A stretch of 64,000 nucleotides of DNA from Budorcas taxicolor (taxonomy: Eukaryota > Chordata > Mammalia > Artiodactyla > Bovidae). The stretch lies in the NCBI RefSeq assembly GCF_023091745.1, contig NC_068935.1, positions 57,808,724 to 57,872,723 on the forward strand, read 5' to 3'. The notes under the pieces are model-generated. The model searched no databases and was not told where the DNA came from. It worked only from the letters and a program-made list of their open reading frames with translations. The first letter of the stretch is position 1; every line of letters starts with the position of its first letter. This document shows, one piece after another, positions 23,880 through 34,605 of the stretch. A program made the translations under genes and the position numbers.

Positions 23880-24205
23880 AGGAAGCAGACTGTGGAGCTC
23901 GGAAAAACACCTGGTTATAGAAGCAAAGTAAATGGGATATATGGGATGACCCTGAGATGACTCATAGGTTTCTGACTCAGACCTTGGAGTGCTGGTGGTG
24001 CCATTTTGTAAGAAAGGAAACCCAGAAGGAGCAGTATTGGGAGGTGAAGATGGAGTTTTGGAAAGTTTGTAAAGTTCAAGGTGTCAATAGGGCACCCAGA
24101 TGGAGGAGCCCATTAGACAGTTGGGTATTCAAGACAGGGGCTGCAGGCAGAGGGGAGGTCTAGGCAGGAGATGTCTATTTGGAAGTCACTGACTTCTAGA
24201 CATTT

Positions 24206-24583
24206 CCTGTCCAATATAGTGGCTGCTAGCCACATGGACATGTAAACAAATTTTAATGGTCAAAAGCTGAGCACAGACCTTCTGTGTGGGATGATGAAAA
24301 AGTTTTTGGAACAGATAGTGGCGATGGTTGCACAACACTGGGAATGTAATTAATACTGAAATGTACACAAACAGAGGCTAAAATGCCAAATTATATGTAT
24401 ATGTATACCACAACTTTAAAATAGAAAATAAAAACTATTCATTATGATTTAAAATTCAGATCCTCGCTCACATGAGCCATGGATCCAGTAGCTCAGTAGC
24501 CACATGTGACTCAGGGTACTGTGTTGGACAACACAGATATGGCTCATTCCCACTGTCACAGAAAGTTCTATTGAGCAGCACTA
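24206..24583 (+). mobile_element. hAT-type element, split by an L1 end
   Basis: Left arm CCTGTCCAATATAGTGGCTG with CTAGCCACATGGACATG. Right arm AAAATTCAGATCCTCGCTCA, TAGCCACATGTGACTCAGG and AGAAAGTTCTATTGAGCAGC. Arms are parts of one short hAT family also seen at 12267-12727. Confidence 0.65.
24280..24434 (+). mobile_element. L1M 3' end inside the hAT element
   Basis: GATAGTGGCGATGGTTGCAC, AATACTGAAATGTACACAAA and an A-rich end (AATAGAAAATAAAAAC) are the usual end of an old L1. Confidence 0.65.
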
Positions 24584-24790
24584 CTGTGGCGAGTGACTGC
24601 AAGACTGCTGGGTAGTGTGGAAGGAGAGGAAAAGGGAAGCAGGGGGGACAGCCCTGGGAGGAGCTCGACCTTTGAGGGTCAGGCAGGAGATGGTGATGGG
24701 GACTTGGACAGTGCTGACGGAGAGCTCTATAGAGTGCTAAGGGAGCCTAAGAGACAACAGTCAACCACATGCCAGAAAATATGACTGACC

Positions 24791-26125
24791 TGCTGTTTCC
24801 TCTAATAGTCCATGCTTTCCTACCCCCGGGCCTTTCTCCATGAAATCCCTTCTGCTGAGAACACTCATTGCCATGCCCACCCCTGTCCAAATGTTGATGG
24901 CCCCACATTGCCTTTTTTTTTTTTTTCAGGTTGAGACATGCAGAAAGATTTTCATGAGGGAGTCAGTCTGTACATTGGTATGTGGTGCAGCACTGTCTTC
25001 CAATCTGGGGGTGCCAGCCTCTGGAACCCAGGAGAGAAGACCTGCATAGTGGCCTTGGGGATGCTCAGAGAGAATAAAAGAGAGAGAGTTAGGCGATAAA
25101 AGGTCCCGGGGGAGAGTCCTGCAGGCAGTGGTAGAGACGCAAACACTGACTGGGAGGGCAGCATCCAACCCACGAAGGCTGCTGCCAGCTGCCTACCCCT
25201 GGGGGTGGGAGGGGCCAGGACAAGGATGCCCAGCTGCACTGTGTGTAGGTAAATGCTGGCCTGTGCTTGGGGCTCAGCTCTGGGGAAGTCTGGCCAGCAG
25301 CCCTGCCCAGGCAGCCCTGATCCAGGTGGGGTTTCTTCGTAGAGCTGTGCTGAGCACAGAGGTGGGCTGGTCCTGCGGGTTGCCCTTGCTACTCTAAGAT
25401 GCAGCCTGCACTCTCTGGGAGAGGCCTCACTGAGCCGGCAGGCATTCAGCTACTTGCCCAGTGGGCTCAGTGTTTAGACCTGGACTGAACCTCCAGCTGG
25501 TGCCCTGGTTCAAGTGGAATTAACCAGCGCCCCCTGGCAGCACCTCCTCTGCTCTGCCAACCCAGGCTGTGCATCCAGGAGAAGGGCACTTATGGGTCCG
25601 CCAGATGCCGCCAGCACCTCTGCTTCCCTCACTTTTAAACTGCAGTCCCTCAAGGAGTGCCAAGCTGTGTGGATGCAGGCTGAGTGTCCACAAAGATCCC
25701 TGGTTGAGTTCAGTGCAACCAGTTTTCCCTTGCACTGGCTAGTTCTGTGTTGATTCAAGTAGAGACAGTCCATGCTTGTCAGGAAGAGCCCAGGTTCCCT
25801 GATAACCATTTGGCAAGCCTTGCTCTCTGCCAATCAAGCTTGGAGCTGCACGTTCTCCATATAGACACAGGCTGCAGGTCCTCCAGCAGTCCTGGACCAG
25901 CCATGCACTGGATGCAAAATGCAGAGCTGGATGAAGCACAAGCTCTGGGTGGAGATATGGCTGGGTCTGCACAGAACCAGACCTTGCTGTCCAGGTAAAG
26001 GTGAAGCCCCAGAGGAGATGGTCTCCTCAGATGAAGTTGTATCTCTCCTGAACATGATTATATCCACAGAGATCGAGGCTCTGTCTACCCAGAAGGAGGT
26101 TGTGTCTGCAGAGAACTAGCCATCT
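24791..26125. other. Unassigned sequence
   Basis: Holds a T run at about 24909-24926 and no recognisable repeat body. Frames at 25510-26119 overlap on both strands without family motifs. The start (24800-24900) might be a weak L2 trace. Confidence 0.45.
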
Positions 26126-27065
26126 AGGAGAGAACATTTCCTAGAATTTTTACTGGTATTGAACTGAATCTATAACTCAATTTGGAGAGAATTGACATTT
26201 TAACATATTAAATGGTCTTCCCAGTGGTCACATACGGTTGTGAGAGTTGGACCTCAAAGAAGGCAGAGCACCAAAGAATTGATACCTTTGAACTGTGGTT
26301 CTGGAGAAGGCTCCTGAAAGTCTCTTGGACTGCAAGGAGATCAAACCAGGGAGATCAACCCTGAATATTCACTGGAAAGACTGATGCTGAAGCTGAAACT
26401 CCAGTATTTAGGTCATCTGATGCAAACAGATAACTCATTGGAAAAGTCCCTGAAGCTGGGAAAGATTGAGGGTAGAAGGAGAAGAGGTCATCAGAGGATG
26501 AGATAGCTGGATGGCATCACCGATGCAATAAACATGAACTTAGGCAAACTCTGGGAGATGGTGAGGGACAGGGAGGCCTGGCGTGCTGCAGTCCATGGGG
26601 TCACAAAGAGTCGGACATAACTGGACAACTGAACAACAAAACTAGCATTTCATACTTTTTACTGTGGAAGTCTCTCACATGTTTTCACAGGTTTGATCCA
26701 AGCATTTCATATCTTTTGTGCTATTTTTAAAAGTAATTTTTAATTTTAATTTAAGATTGTTCATTGGTAATAAATAGGAATAAAACTGATTTTTATATAT
26801 TGTATCCTATAACTTTGCTAAACTAACATATTAGTTTCAGTAGCTTTTATGTAGATTGCATCAGATTTTTTACATAGACAGTTTATTGGTTGTGAATAGA
26901 CAGTCATATTGGTTGTGATCGTAGACAGTTTTGCTTCTTCCTGTCCAGTCTCTATTGCCTTCTCTCTCTTCCTCCTCTCTCTCTCTTCTTTCCTTGCTTT
27001 CTTTTTTAAATCTTTTTTTATTGCCCTAACTATAACCCTTTTTAAAAATCCTAGGCCTTTTCTTA
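26126..27065 (-). mobile_element. L1 ORF2 part, split by BovB
   Basis: The left piece (26126-26210) has GTATTGAACTGAATCTATAA and GAGAATTGACATTTTAACA. The right piece (26638-27065) has AAGATTGTTCATTGGTAATA and ATCCTATAACTTTGCTAAAC. Both are antisense L1. A CT-rich run lies at about 26960-27000. Confidence 0.65.
26211..26637 (+). mobile_element. BovB 3' end with CAACA-type tail
   Basis: Sense BovB from the CACATACGGTTGTGAGAGTT block to the end, finishing ACTGGACAACTGAACAACAA. This tail differs from the ACTGAACTGA repeats of most copies here, and the copy is more diverged, suggesting an older subfamily. Confidence 0.85.
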
Positions 27066-27124
27066 AGATAGACTTGAAATTTAAAACTTCATCTATTTTT
27101 TATGTGGCCTGCATGGTATGGAAA

Positions 27125-27300
27125 GAGTTCAAACAGGCATAAAACCAGGGCTCTGGCCCTACTTCAGCTGCTGACTCATACAGGGATCCTCTTCCTTCTC
27201 TGCCTCAGTCACTGCCTTAGTTTCTTCATCTGTAAAATGGGGATCATATTTTTAACAGTCAGGAAATGACTTTGAAAACATCCTAAGTGCTGTGAAAAGG
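27125..27300 (+). mobile_element. MIR SINE
   Basis: TTAGTTTCTTCATCTGTAAA with AATGGGGATCATATTTTTAA, then a 3' portion ending near AGTGCTGTGAAAAGGG. Confidence 0.8.
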
Positions 27301-27500
27301 GTTGCCCAATTCTGAGCAGCAATATGGTCCCAATATCAGAACCCTCATGTTTACCCTTCTGTAGCAGTAGTGGCTTATCCATTTGTTTGTTCAGACCCTC
27401 AGGTGGTGAATGGCAAAGAGAAGATGTGGCGAGGCAGGAGGGAAGATAATAAGACCTTCCTTTTTCTAAAGATCTCAAAGAAGCTCTTCAAAGGATAGAG

Positions 27501-27722
27501 TGTGTTGTTAAGTTGCTTCAGTCATGTCTGATTTTTTGCAACCCCGTGGACTGTAGCCCACCAGGCTCCTCTGTCCATGGGATTCTCCAGGCAAGAATAC
27601 TGGAGTGGGGTGCCATTTCCTTCTCCAGGGGATCTTCCTGACTCAGGGATTGAACCCGAGTCTCTTACATCTCCTGCATTGGCAGGTGGGTTCTTTACCA
27701 CTAGCACCACCTGGGAAGTCCC
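27501..27722 (-). mobile_element. Bov-tA SINE with target duplication
   Basis: Antisense unit. Flanks AAAGGATAGAG (27490-27500) and AAAGGGTAGAG (27723-27733), 10 of 11 identical. Confidence 0.95.
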
Positions 27723-27733
27723 AAAGGGTAGAG

Positions 27734-28255
27734 AACACAGCATTATTCCCAACTCTTCCAGTACTGTCGGATGCTGAGCTTGGGGACGTCTTTCTTCCTG
27801 GGTCTACTGAGGAGTGAGCTACCACTTTGGGCTTGCTGCCTACAGCCTCAAGAAACTTATAAGTTGGATAAAGGGGACCATAGGCAGAGTGAGGAAGGAT
27901 TGGCCACATCTGTCTACTATCATAAACACCGCAGCTGTATAACTGACTCACTCTGCATCCCATCTAAGAACTAGTGCTTATTAGCAATCCCTCAGCAGGA
28001 ACAGAAGACATGTTTGTTTCTTATGCTACTGTGTCTGAAAAGTGTGGGAAACTACAAGCATTTTCTGATACTGAATAAATGGATGAGCAGAAGGCTAATA
28101 GGCAGACTAACAACAGTAAGGTGATGGACTGCGAAGCCCTCCACCCTCCTTCCCCTCACAAACACACCAATTCAGCAACTGTTCAGGGGCACATTCCCTT
28201 TGTAAGAAATCCAGAAACCAATTAAAATGCTTCTGCACCCCAGGCAAATATAACA
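27734..28255. other. Unassigned sequence
   Basis: Nothing recognised. Confidence 0.5.
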
Positions 28256-29150
28256 CAAGACTCACCAAGAAAGACATATATGCTGAGAACTATAAAATAT
28301 TGATAAAGGAAACTGAAAATCATTAAAGGATGGAAATAGACCCCATGCTTTGGGTTGGAAGAATATTGTTTGCATGGCCATGCTACTCAAAGCTTTAATG
28401 TATAGCTTTAATGTAATCCCTGTCAAATTATCCATGACATTTTTCACAGTACTAGAACAAATAATCCTAAAATTTGTATGGAACCACAAAAGACCCATAA
28501 CTGCCACAGCAATCATGAGTAAAAAGAACAAACCTGGAGGCATAACCCTCCCAGACTTCAGGCAATACTACAAAGCTACAGTAATCAAAACTGCGTGCTA
28601 TTGGCACAAAAACAGACATATAGATCAATGGAACAGAATAGAGAACCCAGAAATAAACTCACACATCTCTGAAGAAATAATCTTTGACAAAGAAAACAAG
28701 AATATACAATGGGAAAAAGACAGTCTCTTCAGCAAGTGGTGTTGAGAAAGCTGGACAACTGCATGTATAAATAAATAATAGTGCATAATTATTAATAATA
28801 CATAATTATCAATAATATAATAAAATCAACAAATCAATGAAGTTAGAATACTCCCTCTCACCACACACAAAAACAAACTCAAAATGGCTCAAAGAGTTAA
28901 GCATAAGATATAACACCATAAAACTCCTAGAAAAGAACATATGCAAAACATTCTCTGACATAAATCATACCAATGTTTTCTTTAAGTGAGTATCCAAAAG
29001 CCATTGAAATAAAAGCAAAAATAAACAAATGGAACCCAATTAAACTTATTAGCTTTTGCTCAGCAAAGGAAGACATAAACAAAATGGAAAGACAACTTAC
29101 AGACTGGGAAACAAACACAAAATTGTAAATCAGCTATATTTCAGTTAAAA
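28256..29150 (+). mobile_element. L1 ORF2 3' portion and 3' end
   Basis: The plus frame at 28350-28745 encodes L1 ORF2 residues such as YWHKNRHIDQWNRIENPEIN and NIQWEKDSLFSKW, then a stop. Later parts (SFCSAKEDINKMERQL-like, about 29050-29105) are in other frames. Ends with the 3' UTR tail GTAAATCAGCTATATTTCAG at 29126-29145. An AT-rich insertion-like stretch lies at 28768-28830. Confidence 0.85.
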
Positions 29151-30225
29151 AAACAGACTCAGCAAGACCAGTGGGGAGATTTTGGACACTCTTGCCAGAG
29201 TCCCTGCCCCCACTGCAGCACCCTGGTCAGAAAGCATCTGGGGGGAAAGCACTGAATAAGGCAGGAAGATGGAGCAGCTGGGAAAGCCCAAGTTGTGGGC
29301 TGGCCTCAGGCACATGGCTCGACATTTCCAGGCCTCCAGTGGCACAAATGGGTACTTGGGTTCAACTTAAAGTCTCAATCCTGCAGATTTCAAAGATTAG
29401 AGTGTATACAGTGCAGAGACACTTTAGTTATTCCAAGGTCATTTAGCTGGTGACCTAATAGAATCAGGAAGTCATCAGCCTCAGAAAGGCCTCTAAAGAG
29501 CCAGCATTGTCCTGTCTCCTGCCCTTTCTTCACCAGAGAGCTCTGCAGATTTTGCGCATGGTCTGTGGCTCTTCCATTCACATGTCTACCAAGCTCTGCT
29601 GCTAAGTCCCTCATCCTGTAGCACATAGAAGCAGCAAACAGGACTAGAACCAGTAGAAATGAGACTGACAGACATCAGAAATGGCATCTGACAGTGAGGG
29701 AGGAGGCAGCAATATTGAACAAAGCAGATTCCGAAGAAGAGGTTCAGCCACTTGGGATCATTTATCATAGGAACAAAGAGTATGATGATGCTAGATAAAT
29801 GAGGCGATACTGGACTTCCTTTGCCAACTGTGATTTTCCAAGTTACCTCTTGAAACAACTAAGCTTATCTTTCTGGACCTAAGCACTTTGTTCAAGACGA
29901 GTATTAGGGTTAGAAATTAGAGCAGAAATCATTTGCTATCATATATACAGGGAGATTATGTTACTGATCTAATATTAGAAGGACTATGAACTCCAGTGTT
30001 TTGACTGAAGTGAGGTTGGGTGAATGCTTCACATCCTTTAATCCAGCCCCACTTTTAAATTACCGAGTTTAATGGGGGAGCCAAATGGCCTCAGCTAGAG
30101 CTGGGAATCAGAAGATGAGCCATGTATTTTCTTGCCTCAATCAGGAGCACAGCTTACCACTAGGACCATAGCCTAGTGCACTCAGAAGAGTACTGTCCCC
30201 CTGCCCTCTCCAGCGCCGCAAAATA
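29151..30225. other. Unassigned sequence
   Basis: Nothing firm. A MIR-like hint at 29400-29500 is not callable. Confidence 0.45.
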
Positions 30226-31475
30226 CATGCCTATCCCAAACTGGTGAATGTTGCCTTATTTGGAAATGGAGGCTTTGTAAATGTAATTCTTTAAATTAAG
30301 ATGAGGTCAAACCAGATTAGAGTGGGCCCTACTCCAATAAGTAGCGTCCACCTAAGAAGGAAATGTGAAATGCCAGGCTGGATCGAGCACAAGCTGGAAT
30401 CAAGATTGCTGGGAGAAATATCGATAACCTCACATATGCAGATGACACCACCCTTATGGCAGAAAGCGAAGAAGAACTGAAGAGCCTCTTGATGAAAGTG
30501 AAAGAGGAGAGTGAAAAAGTTGGCATAAAACTCAACATTCAGAAAACTAAGATCTGGCCCCATCACTTCATGGTAAATAGATGGGGAAACAATGGAAACA
30601 GTGACAGACTTTATTTTGTGGGGGGGGGCTCCAAAATCATTGCAGATGGTGACTGCAATCATGAAATTAAAGATGCTTGCTCCTTGGAAGAAAAGCTATG
30701 ACCAACCTAGACAGCATTTTAAAAAGCAGAGACATTACTTTGCCAACAAAAGTCCGTCTAGTCAAAGCTATGGTTTCTCCAGTAGTCATGTATGGATGTC
30801 AGAGGTGGACTATAAAGAAAACTGAGCGCTGAAAAAATGATGCTTTTGAACTGTGGTGTTGGAGAAAGCTCTTGAGAGTCCCTTGGACTGCAAGGAGATC
30901 CAACCAGTCCATCCTAAAGGAGATCAGTCCTGGGTGTTCATTGGAAGGACTGATATTGAAGCTGAAACTCCAATATTTTGGCTACATGCTGTGAATAACT
31001 GACTCCTTGGAAAAGATTCTGATGCTGGTAAAGATTGAAGGTGGGAAGAGAAGAGGACAACAGAGGATGAGATGGTTGGATGGCATCACCGACTCGATGG
31101 ACATGAGTTTGAGCAAGTTCTGGGTGTTGGTGATGGACAGGGAAGCCTGGCGTGCTGCTGTCCATGGGGTCACAAAGAGTCAGACATGACTGAGCGACTG
31201 AACTGAACTGAACTGAAGAAAGAAAAACAGACACAGACACAGGGAGAATGCCATGTGAGGATGGAGGCAGAGATTGGAACATCAAGGACTGTCAGGAAAC
31301 AGGGAAAGGCAGGAGGAAGAAAGACCCTTCTCTAGAGCCTTCAAAGAGAGCATGGCCAGTGAACACCCTGATTTCAGACTTCTAGTCTCCAGAAATGTGA
31401 GAGAAGAAATGTCTGTTGTTTTAAACCACCTCACTTGTGGCATTATGCTATGGCAGTCATAGGCAGCTACTATAG
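30226..31475 (+). mobile_element. MaLR-type LTR split by BovB
   Basis: The left part (30226-30363) has TTATTTGGAAATGGAGGCTT and AGAGTGGGCCCTACTCCAAT. The right part (31216-31475) has GCCATGTGAGGATGGAGGCA, CTTCTAGTCTCCAGAAATGT and TCTGTTGTTTTAAACCACCT. The BovB at 30364-31215 lies between. Confidence 0.8.
30364..31215 (+). mobile_element. BovB, 852 bp, inside an LTR
   Basis: Sense copy starting just before the catalytic YADD (30435-30446, intact) and ending in repeated ACTGAACTGA. Probable duplication AAGAAGGAAA (30354-30363) and AAGAAAGAAA (31216-31225), 9 of 10 identical. Coding frames are broken several times, and a G9 run near 30621-30629 adds a frameshift. Confidence 0.9.
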
Positions 31476-32173
31476 TCTGCGTTTCTAAAAATCAGTGCAA
31501 TGTTCAAACAACACTACTGAAAGACTCCTGAGACCTAAGCCAACCTAGACCACTAGCTAACATGGGTTTTAAGTTTACATTTTGAGACATTACAACCAAA
31601 ACATGGCAAGTATATACTATAAAGAGACAATTTAATAGGCATAGCAGTGCTAAAAAAATAAACTGCATATCTCAGTGGACCAAAAATGGAGCATAAACAC
31701 ACCTGCTAAGCAGGGATAAAGCCACAGGCCAGCTAAGGTCTGGATCTAGAAGCAGACAGAAACAACCAGATGTTCTGCTTCTATGGGGTAATGAGAAGAG
31801 TCTGGAATTTACTGCTTGAAATCAGATCCTAGTGTGGCACTTCTCTATTCATGAAAGCATTTATAAATACTACAGCCACCATGCTAAGTGGGGCTATAGT
31901 TCACATCAAGCTGCAAACCTCGTGATGTAGAATGAACCAAACACAAGCTGACAGCCAGAACCTGACTCAGGATGTCTGTAAATCTAGTAGCATTCCCCAA
32001 ATCACAGAGGGATGGAGGCCTTGAGCAACCAACTTACAACATGATTCTTGACTGGGGACTCTAGGATGCTAGGTGGAGACATTAGCAAGGCTGCTAAACA
32101 GGAGGGGACGTGGGCACAGAAAAGATGAAAGTGCACTGCTACATGAGATGAACCAAAATTTCACAACACATCA
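31476..32173. other. Unassigned sequence
   Basis: Nothing recognised. Confidence 0.5.
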
Positions 32174-32285
32174 CAAGAGACTTCCCTAGCGGTCCAGTGG
32201 TTGACATATTGCAGGGAGTGCAAGTTCGATCCCTCGTCAGGGAACTAATATCCCACATGGGGCATGGCACGGTCAAAAAAAGAAA
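32174..32285 (+). mobile_element. CHR-type SINE with exact target duplication
   Basis: Sense tRNA-derived SINE. Head GACTTCCCTAGCGGTCCAGT, intact box-B GTTCGATCCC (32224-32233) and an A-rich tail. The 9-bp duplication AACACATCA is perfect at 32165-32173 and 32286-32294. Confidence 0.9.
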
Positions 32286-32294
32286 AACACATCA

Positions 32295-32790
32295 TGAACA
32301 CTAATGCTAGGTGTGTCAGTTTAAAAAAATCAACACTAATGAGATGAATTTTCTACCAATAAAATGAAAATAATACTGCAATCTGAAAATGACTTAGTAA
32401 AAGATATGTTTAGGATCTTCAAAGATATAACATCTATTTTTTTAAAAACTAAGAAATTCTGGACCAAACTAGACATAAATAAAAGAAGAACAAGTAGACA
32501 TGAAAAAGAACCATTTAGATATTATGAAAATTTCTTCTTATATTTGCTCCTCTCCACATTATCAGATCTCTAAGATGCTTGACCTAGCTCATCTAATCCA
32601 ACAACCCTATATCATTTTCTTGGTAGTGTTTATCTTTTGCTTACCTAGCCCCACTTCTGCTCTGGCAGACTCCTTAATTTGTGGCTAGAACTGGTTTAAG
32701 GATCAGGTAAGCAAGCAACTAATCTGTAAGAGTTGGCCAAACATCAGTGGATACACTGTATGTTGACACTCTCTCTGTCCCTCTCTCTCT
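32295..32790. other. Unassigned AT-rich sequence
   Basis: No family recognised. Ends in a CT run at 32769-32792. Confidence 0.45.
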
Positions 32791-32990
32791 TTAGTCGCTA
32801 AGTTGTGTCCAACTCTTGTGACCCTATGGACTGTAGCCTGCCAGGCTCCTCTCTCCATAGGATTCTGCAGGCAAGAATACTAGAGTGGGTTGCCATTTCC
32901 TTCTCCAGGGGATCTTTGCAACCCAGGAATCAAACCAGGGTCTCTTGCATTGCAGGCAGATTCTTTACCGACTGAGCTATGAGGGAAGCT
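32791..32990 (-). mobile_element. Bov-tA SINE
   Basis: Antisense unit. The BovB-like part is at the left, and the head complement GAGCTATGAGGGAAGCT is at the right. Confidence 0.9.
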
Positions 32991-33245
32991 TGTCGATTTA
33001 TTCACACACAAGCAGATCCTCAGTGTCGTATCCCTTACCCTGCCCTTTCTTCTCTACTCATTCTCCCTCAACTCCCTGTCCTGTGTGCAGTCCTCAAAAT
33101 CCCATTCTTTACCACACGAGCACCTCCCACTTTCAGCATCTATGTGTAGTCCCTGCTGACTAACAGGGGTTCTACAGTTCCTATGATACAGTGACTAATT
33201 CCACAAGTTCCCTTTTGTGTACTCATTCATATGCATTTGAAAGAC

Positions 33246-33472
33246 CAGTAGTTCTCAAAGTCCATTGGGTCACAAAGAGTCGGACACGACAGAGTGACTG
33301 AACCGAACTGAACTGACCAGCAGCATCACCATTACCTAGAAACTTGTTAGAAATGCAAACTTTTGCCCTCCACCCTAGGCTTACTGAGTCAGAATCTCTG
33401 GGGTGGCACCCAGAAGTTTGTATTGTAACAAGCCCTTGGATGATTCTGATGCATGCTCAAATTTGAGAACTG
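33246..33472 (+). mobile_element. MER5A-like hAT MITE carrying a BovB tail
   Basis: Begins CAGTAGTTCTCAAAGT, continues CAGCAGCATCACCATTACC, ACTTGTTAGAAATGCAAAC and GATTCTGATGCATGCTCAAA, and ends TTTGAGAACTG. These are MER5A landmarks. Bases that should follow the first 16 are replaced by a BovB tail. Confidence 0.85.
33263..33318 (+). mobile_element. About 55-bp BovB tail
   Basis: GGGTCACAAAGAGTCGGACA followed by the ACTGAACTGA tail, only the last about 55 bp of BovB or a Bov SINE. No clear target duplication. About a dozen host bases appear lost. Confidence 0.8.
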
Positions 33473-33632
33473 CCCTCACAGACATTTGTGTAAGAAGTGC
33501 TTACAACATATCAGGCACCACACTCAATGCTGGTCATACTCTCTTGGTGTTACAGCTGTTTTTTGAAAGCCTCTGTGGGACCATGTAGGAGATTCAGGGA
33601 CTCCCAGAGTGGTGATCAGTATGGCATGGACT

Positions 33633-33674
33633 AAGCAAAGGAAACTGTATTGAACTGAACTGAAGCAAAGGAAA
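33633..33674 (+). mobile_element. 18-bp BovB-tail micro-insertion with 12-bp duplication
   Basis: Perfect direct repeats AAGCAAAGGAAA at 33633-33644 and 33663-33674 flank CTGTATTGAACTGAACTG. The last 13 bases of the insert equal the BovB tail. This looks like target-primed insertion stopped almost at once. Confidence 0.65.
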
Positions 33675-33719
33675 AGAAAGAGAAACATACATGTGACTGA
33701 CGGGGCTGAAGCAGAGAGT

Positions 33720-34321
33720 CAGTCAGTTCAGTTGCTCAGTCATGTCCGACTTCTTTGCTACCCCATGGATGGCAGCATGACAGGCTTCCCTGTTCATCAC
33801 CAACTCCCAGAGCTTGCTCAAATTCATGTCCATCTAGTCGGTGATACCATACAACTCTCTCATCCTCTGTTGTCCCCTCTCCTTCTGCCTTCAGTCTTTC
33901 CCAGTGTCAGGATCTTTCCCAGTGAGTCAGTTCTTCCCATCAGGTGGCCAAAGTATTGGAGTTTCAGCTTCAGCATCAGTCCTTCCAATGAACATTCAGG
34001 ACTGATTTCCTTTAGGATGGACTGGTTGGACCTCCTTGTAGTCCAAGGGACTCTCAAGAGTCTTCTCCAACACCACAGTTCAAAAGCATCATTTTTTGAG
34101 CGCTCAGTTTTCTTTATAGTTCAACTCTCACATCCATACATGACTACTGAAAAAACCATAGCTTTGGCTAGACGGACCTTTGTTGGCAAAGTAATGTCTC
34201 TGATTTGTAATATGCTGTCTAGGTTGGTCATAGCTTTTCTTCCAAGGAGCAAGCCTCTTTTAATTTCATGATTGCAGTCACCATCTGCAGTGATTTTGGA
34301 ACCCAAAAGAATAGTCTGTCA
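33720..34321 (-). mobile_element. BovB, 602 bp, with target duplication
   Basis: Antisense copy. Flanks CTGAAGCAGAGAGT (33706-33719) and CTGAAGCAAAGAGT (34322-34335) match at 13 of 14 positions. Contains C-terminal RT-downstream coding remnants on the minus strand (for example 34057-33860), broken by stops. Confidence 0.95.
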
Positions 34322-34605
34322 CTGAAGCAAAGAGTATAAGAGAGGAAAGAGAAGGACTATTAATGGTACTTGTCCAGAGCTGGGTAACAGATGTAATGAT
34401 TGTAGACTGTCTAAGATGAATAAACAGAGTCCTACAGGGGCTGCAAATCTTCTCAGATAAATACTTTTAGCCCCTGAAGCCTGGTGCTGGAGAGGTAATG
34501 GAAGAGGCAGAGAGGGTGTTATACATTTGCTGATACCAAGTGAAGTTGAATCGTGTCAGGACTATATCCATGCTGAGTAATTCCTCTTGACAAACAGTAG
34601 TTCAG

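Larger units (their letters stand above)
23920..24790 (-). mobile_element. L2 LINE, split by a hAT element
   Basis: The left part (23920-24205) has GGTTTCTGACTCAGACC, TGGTGGTGCCATTTTGTAAG and AGACAGTTGGGTATTCAAG blocks. The right part (24590-24790) resumes with CAGCCCTGGGAGGAGCTCGA. These follow in the order expected for antisense L2, with a hAT element between. Confidence 0.65.

Noticed and set aside
24907..24927. T run that could mark an antisense processed pseudogene
   Set aside because: No retrocopy body or flanking duplication recognised next to it.
33693..34271. 192-codon plus-strand frame
   Set aside because: It is the antisense of a BovB insertion. The sense strand of the element is minus.
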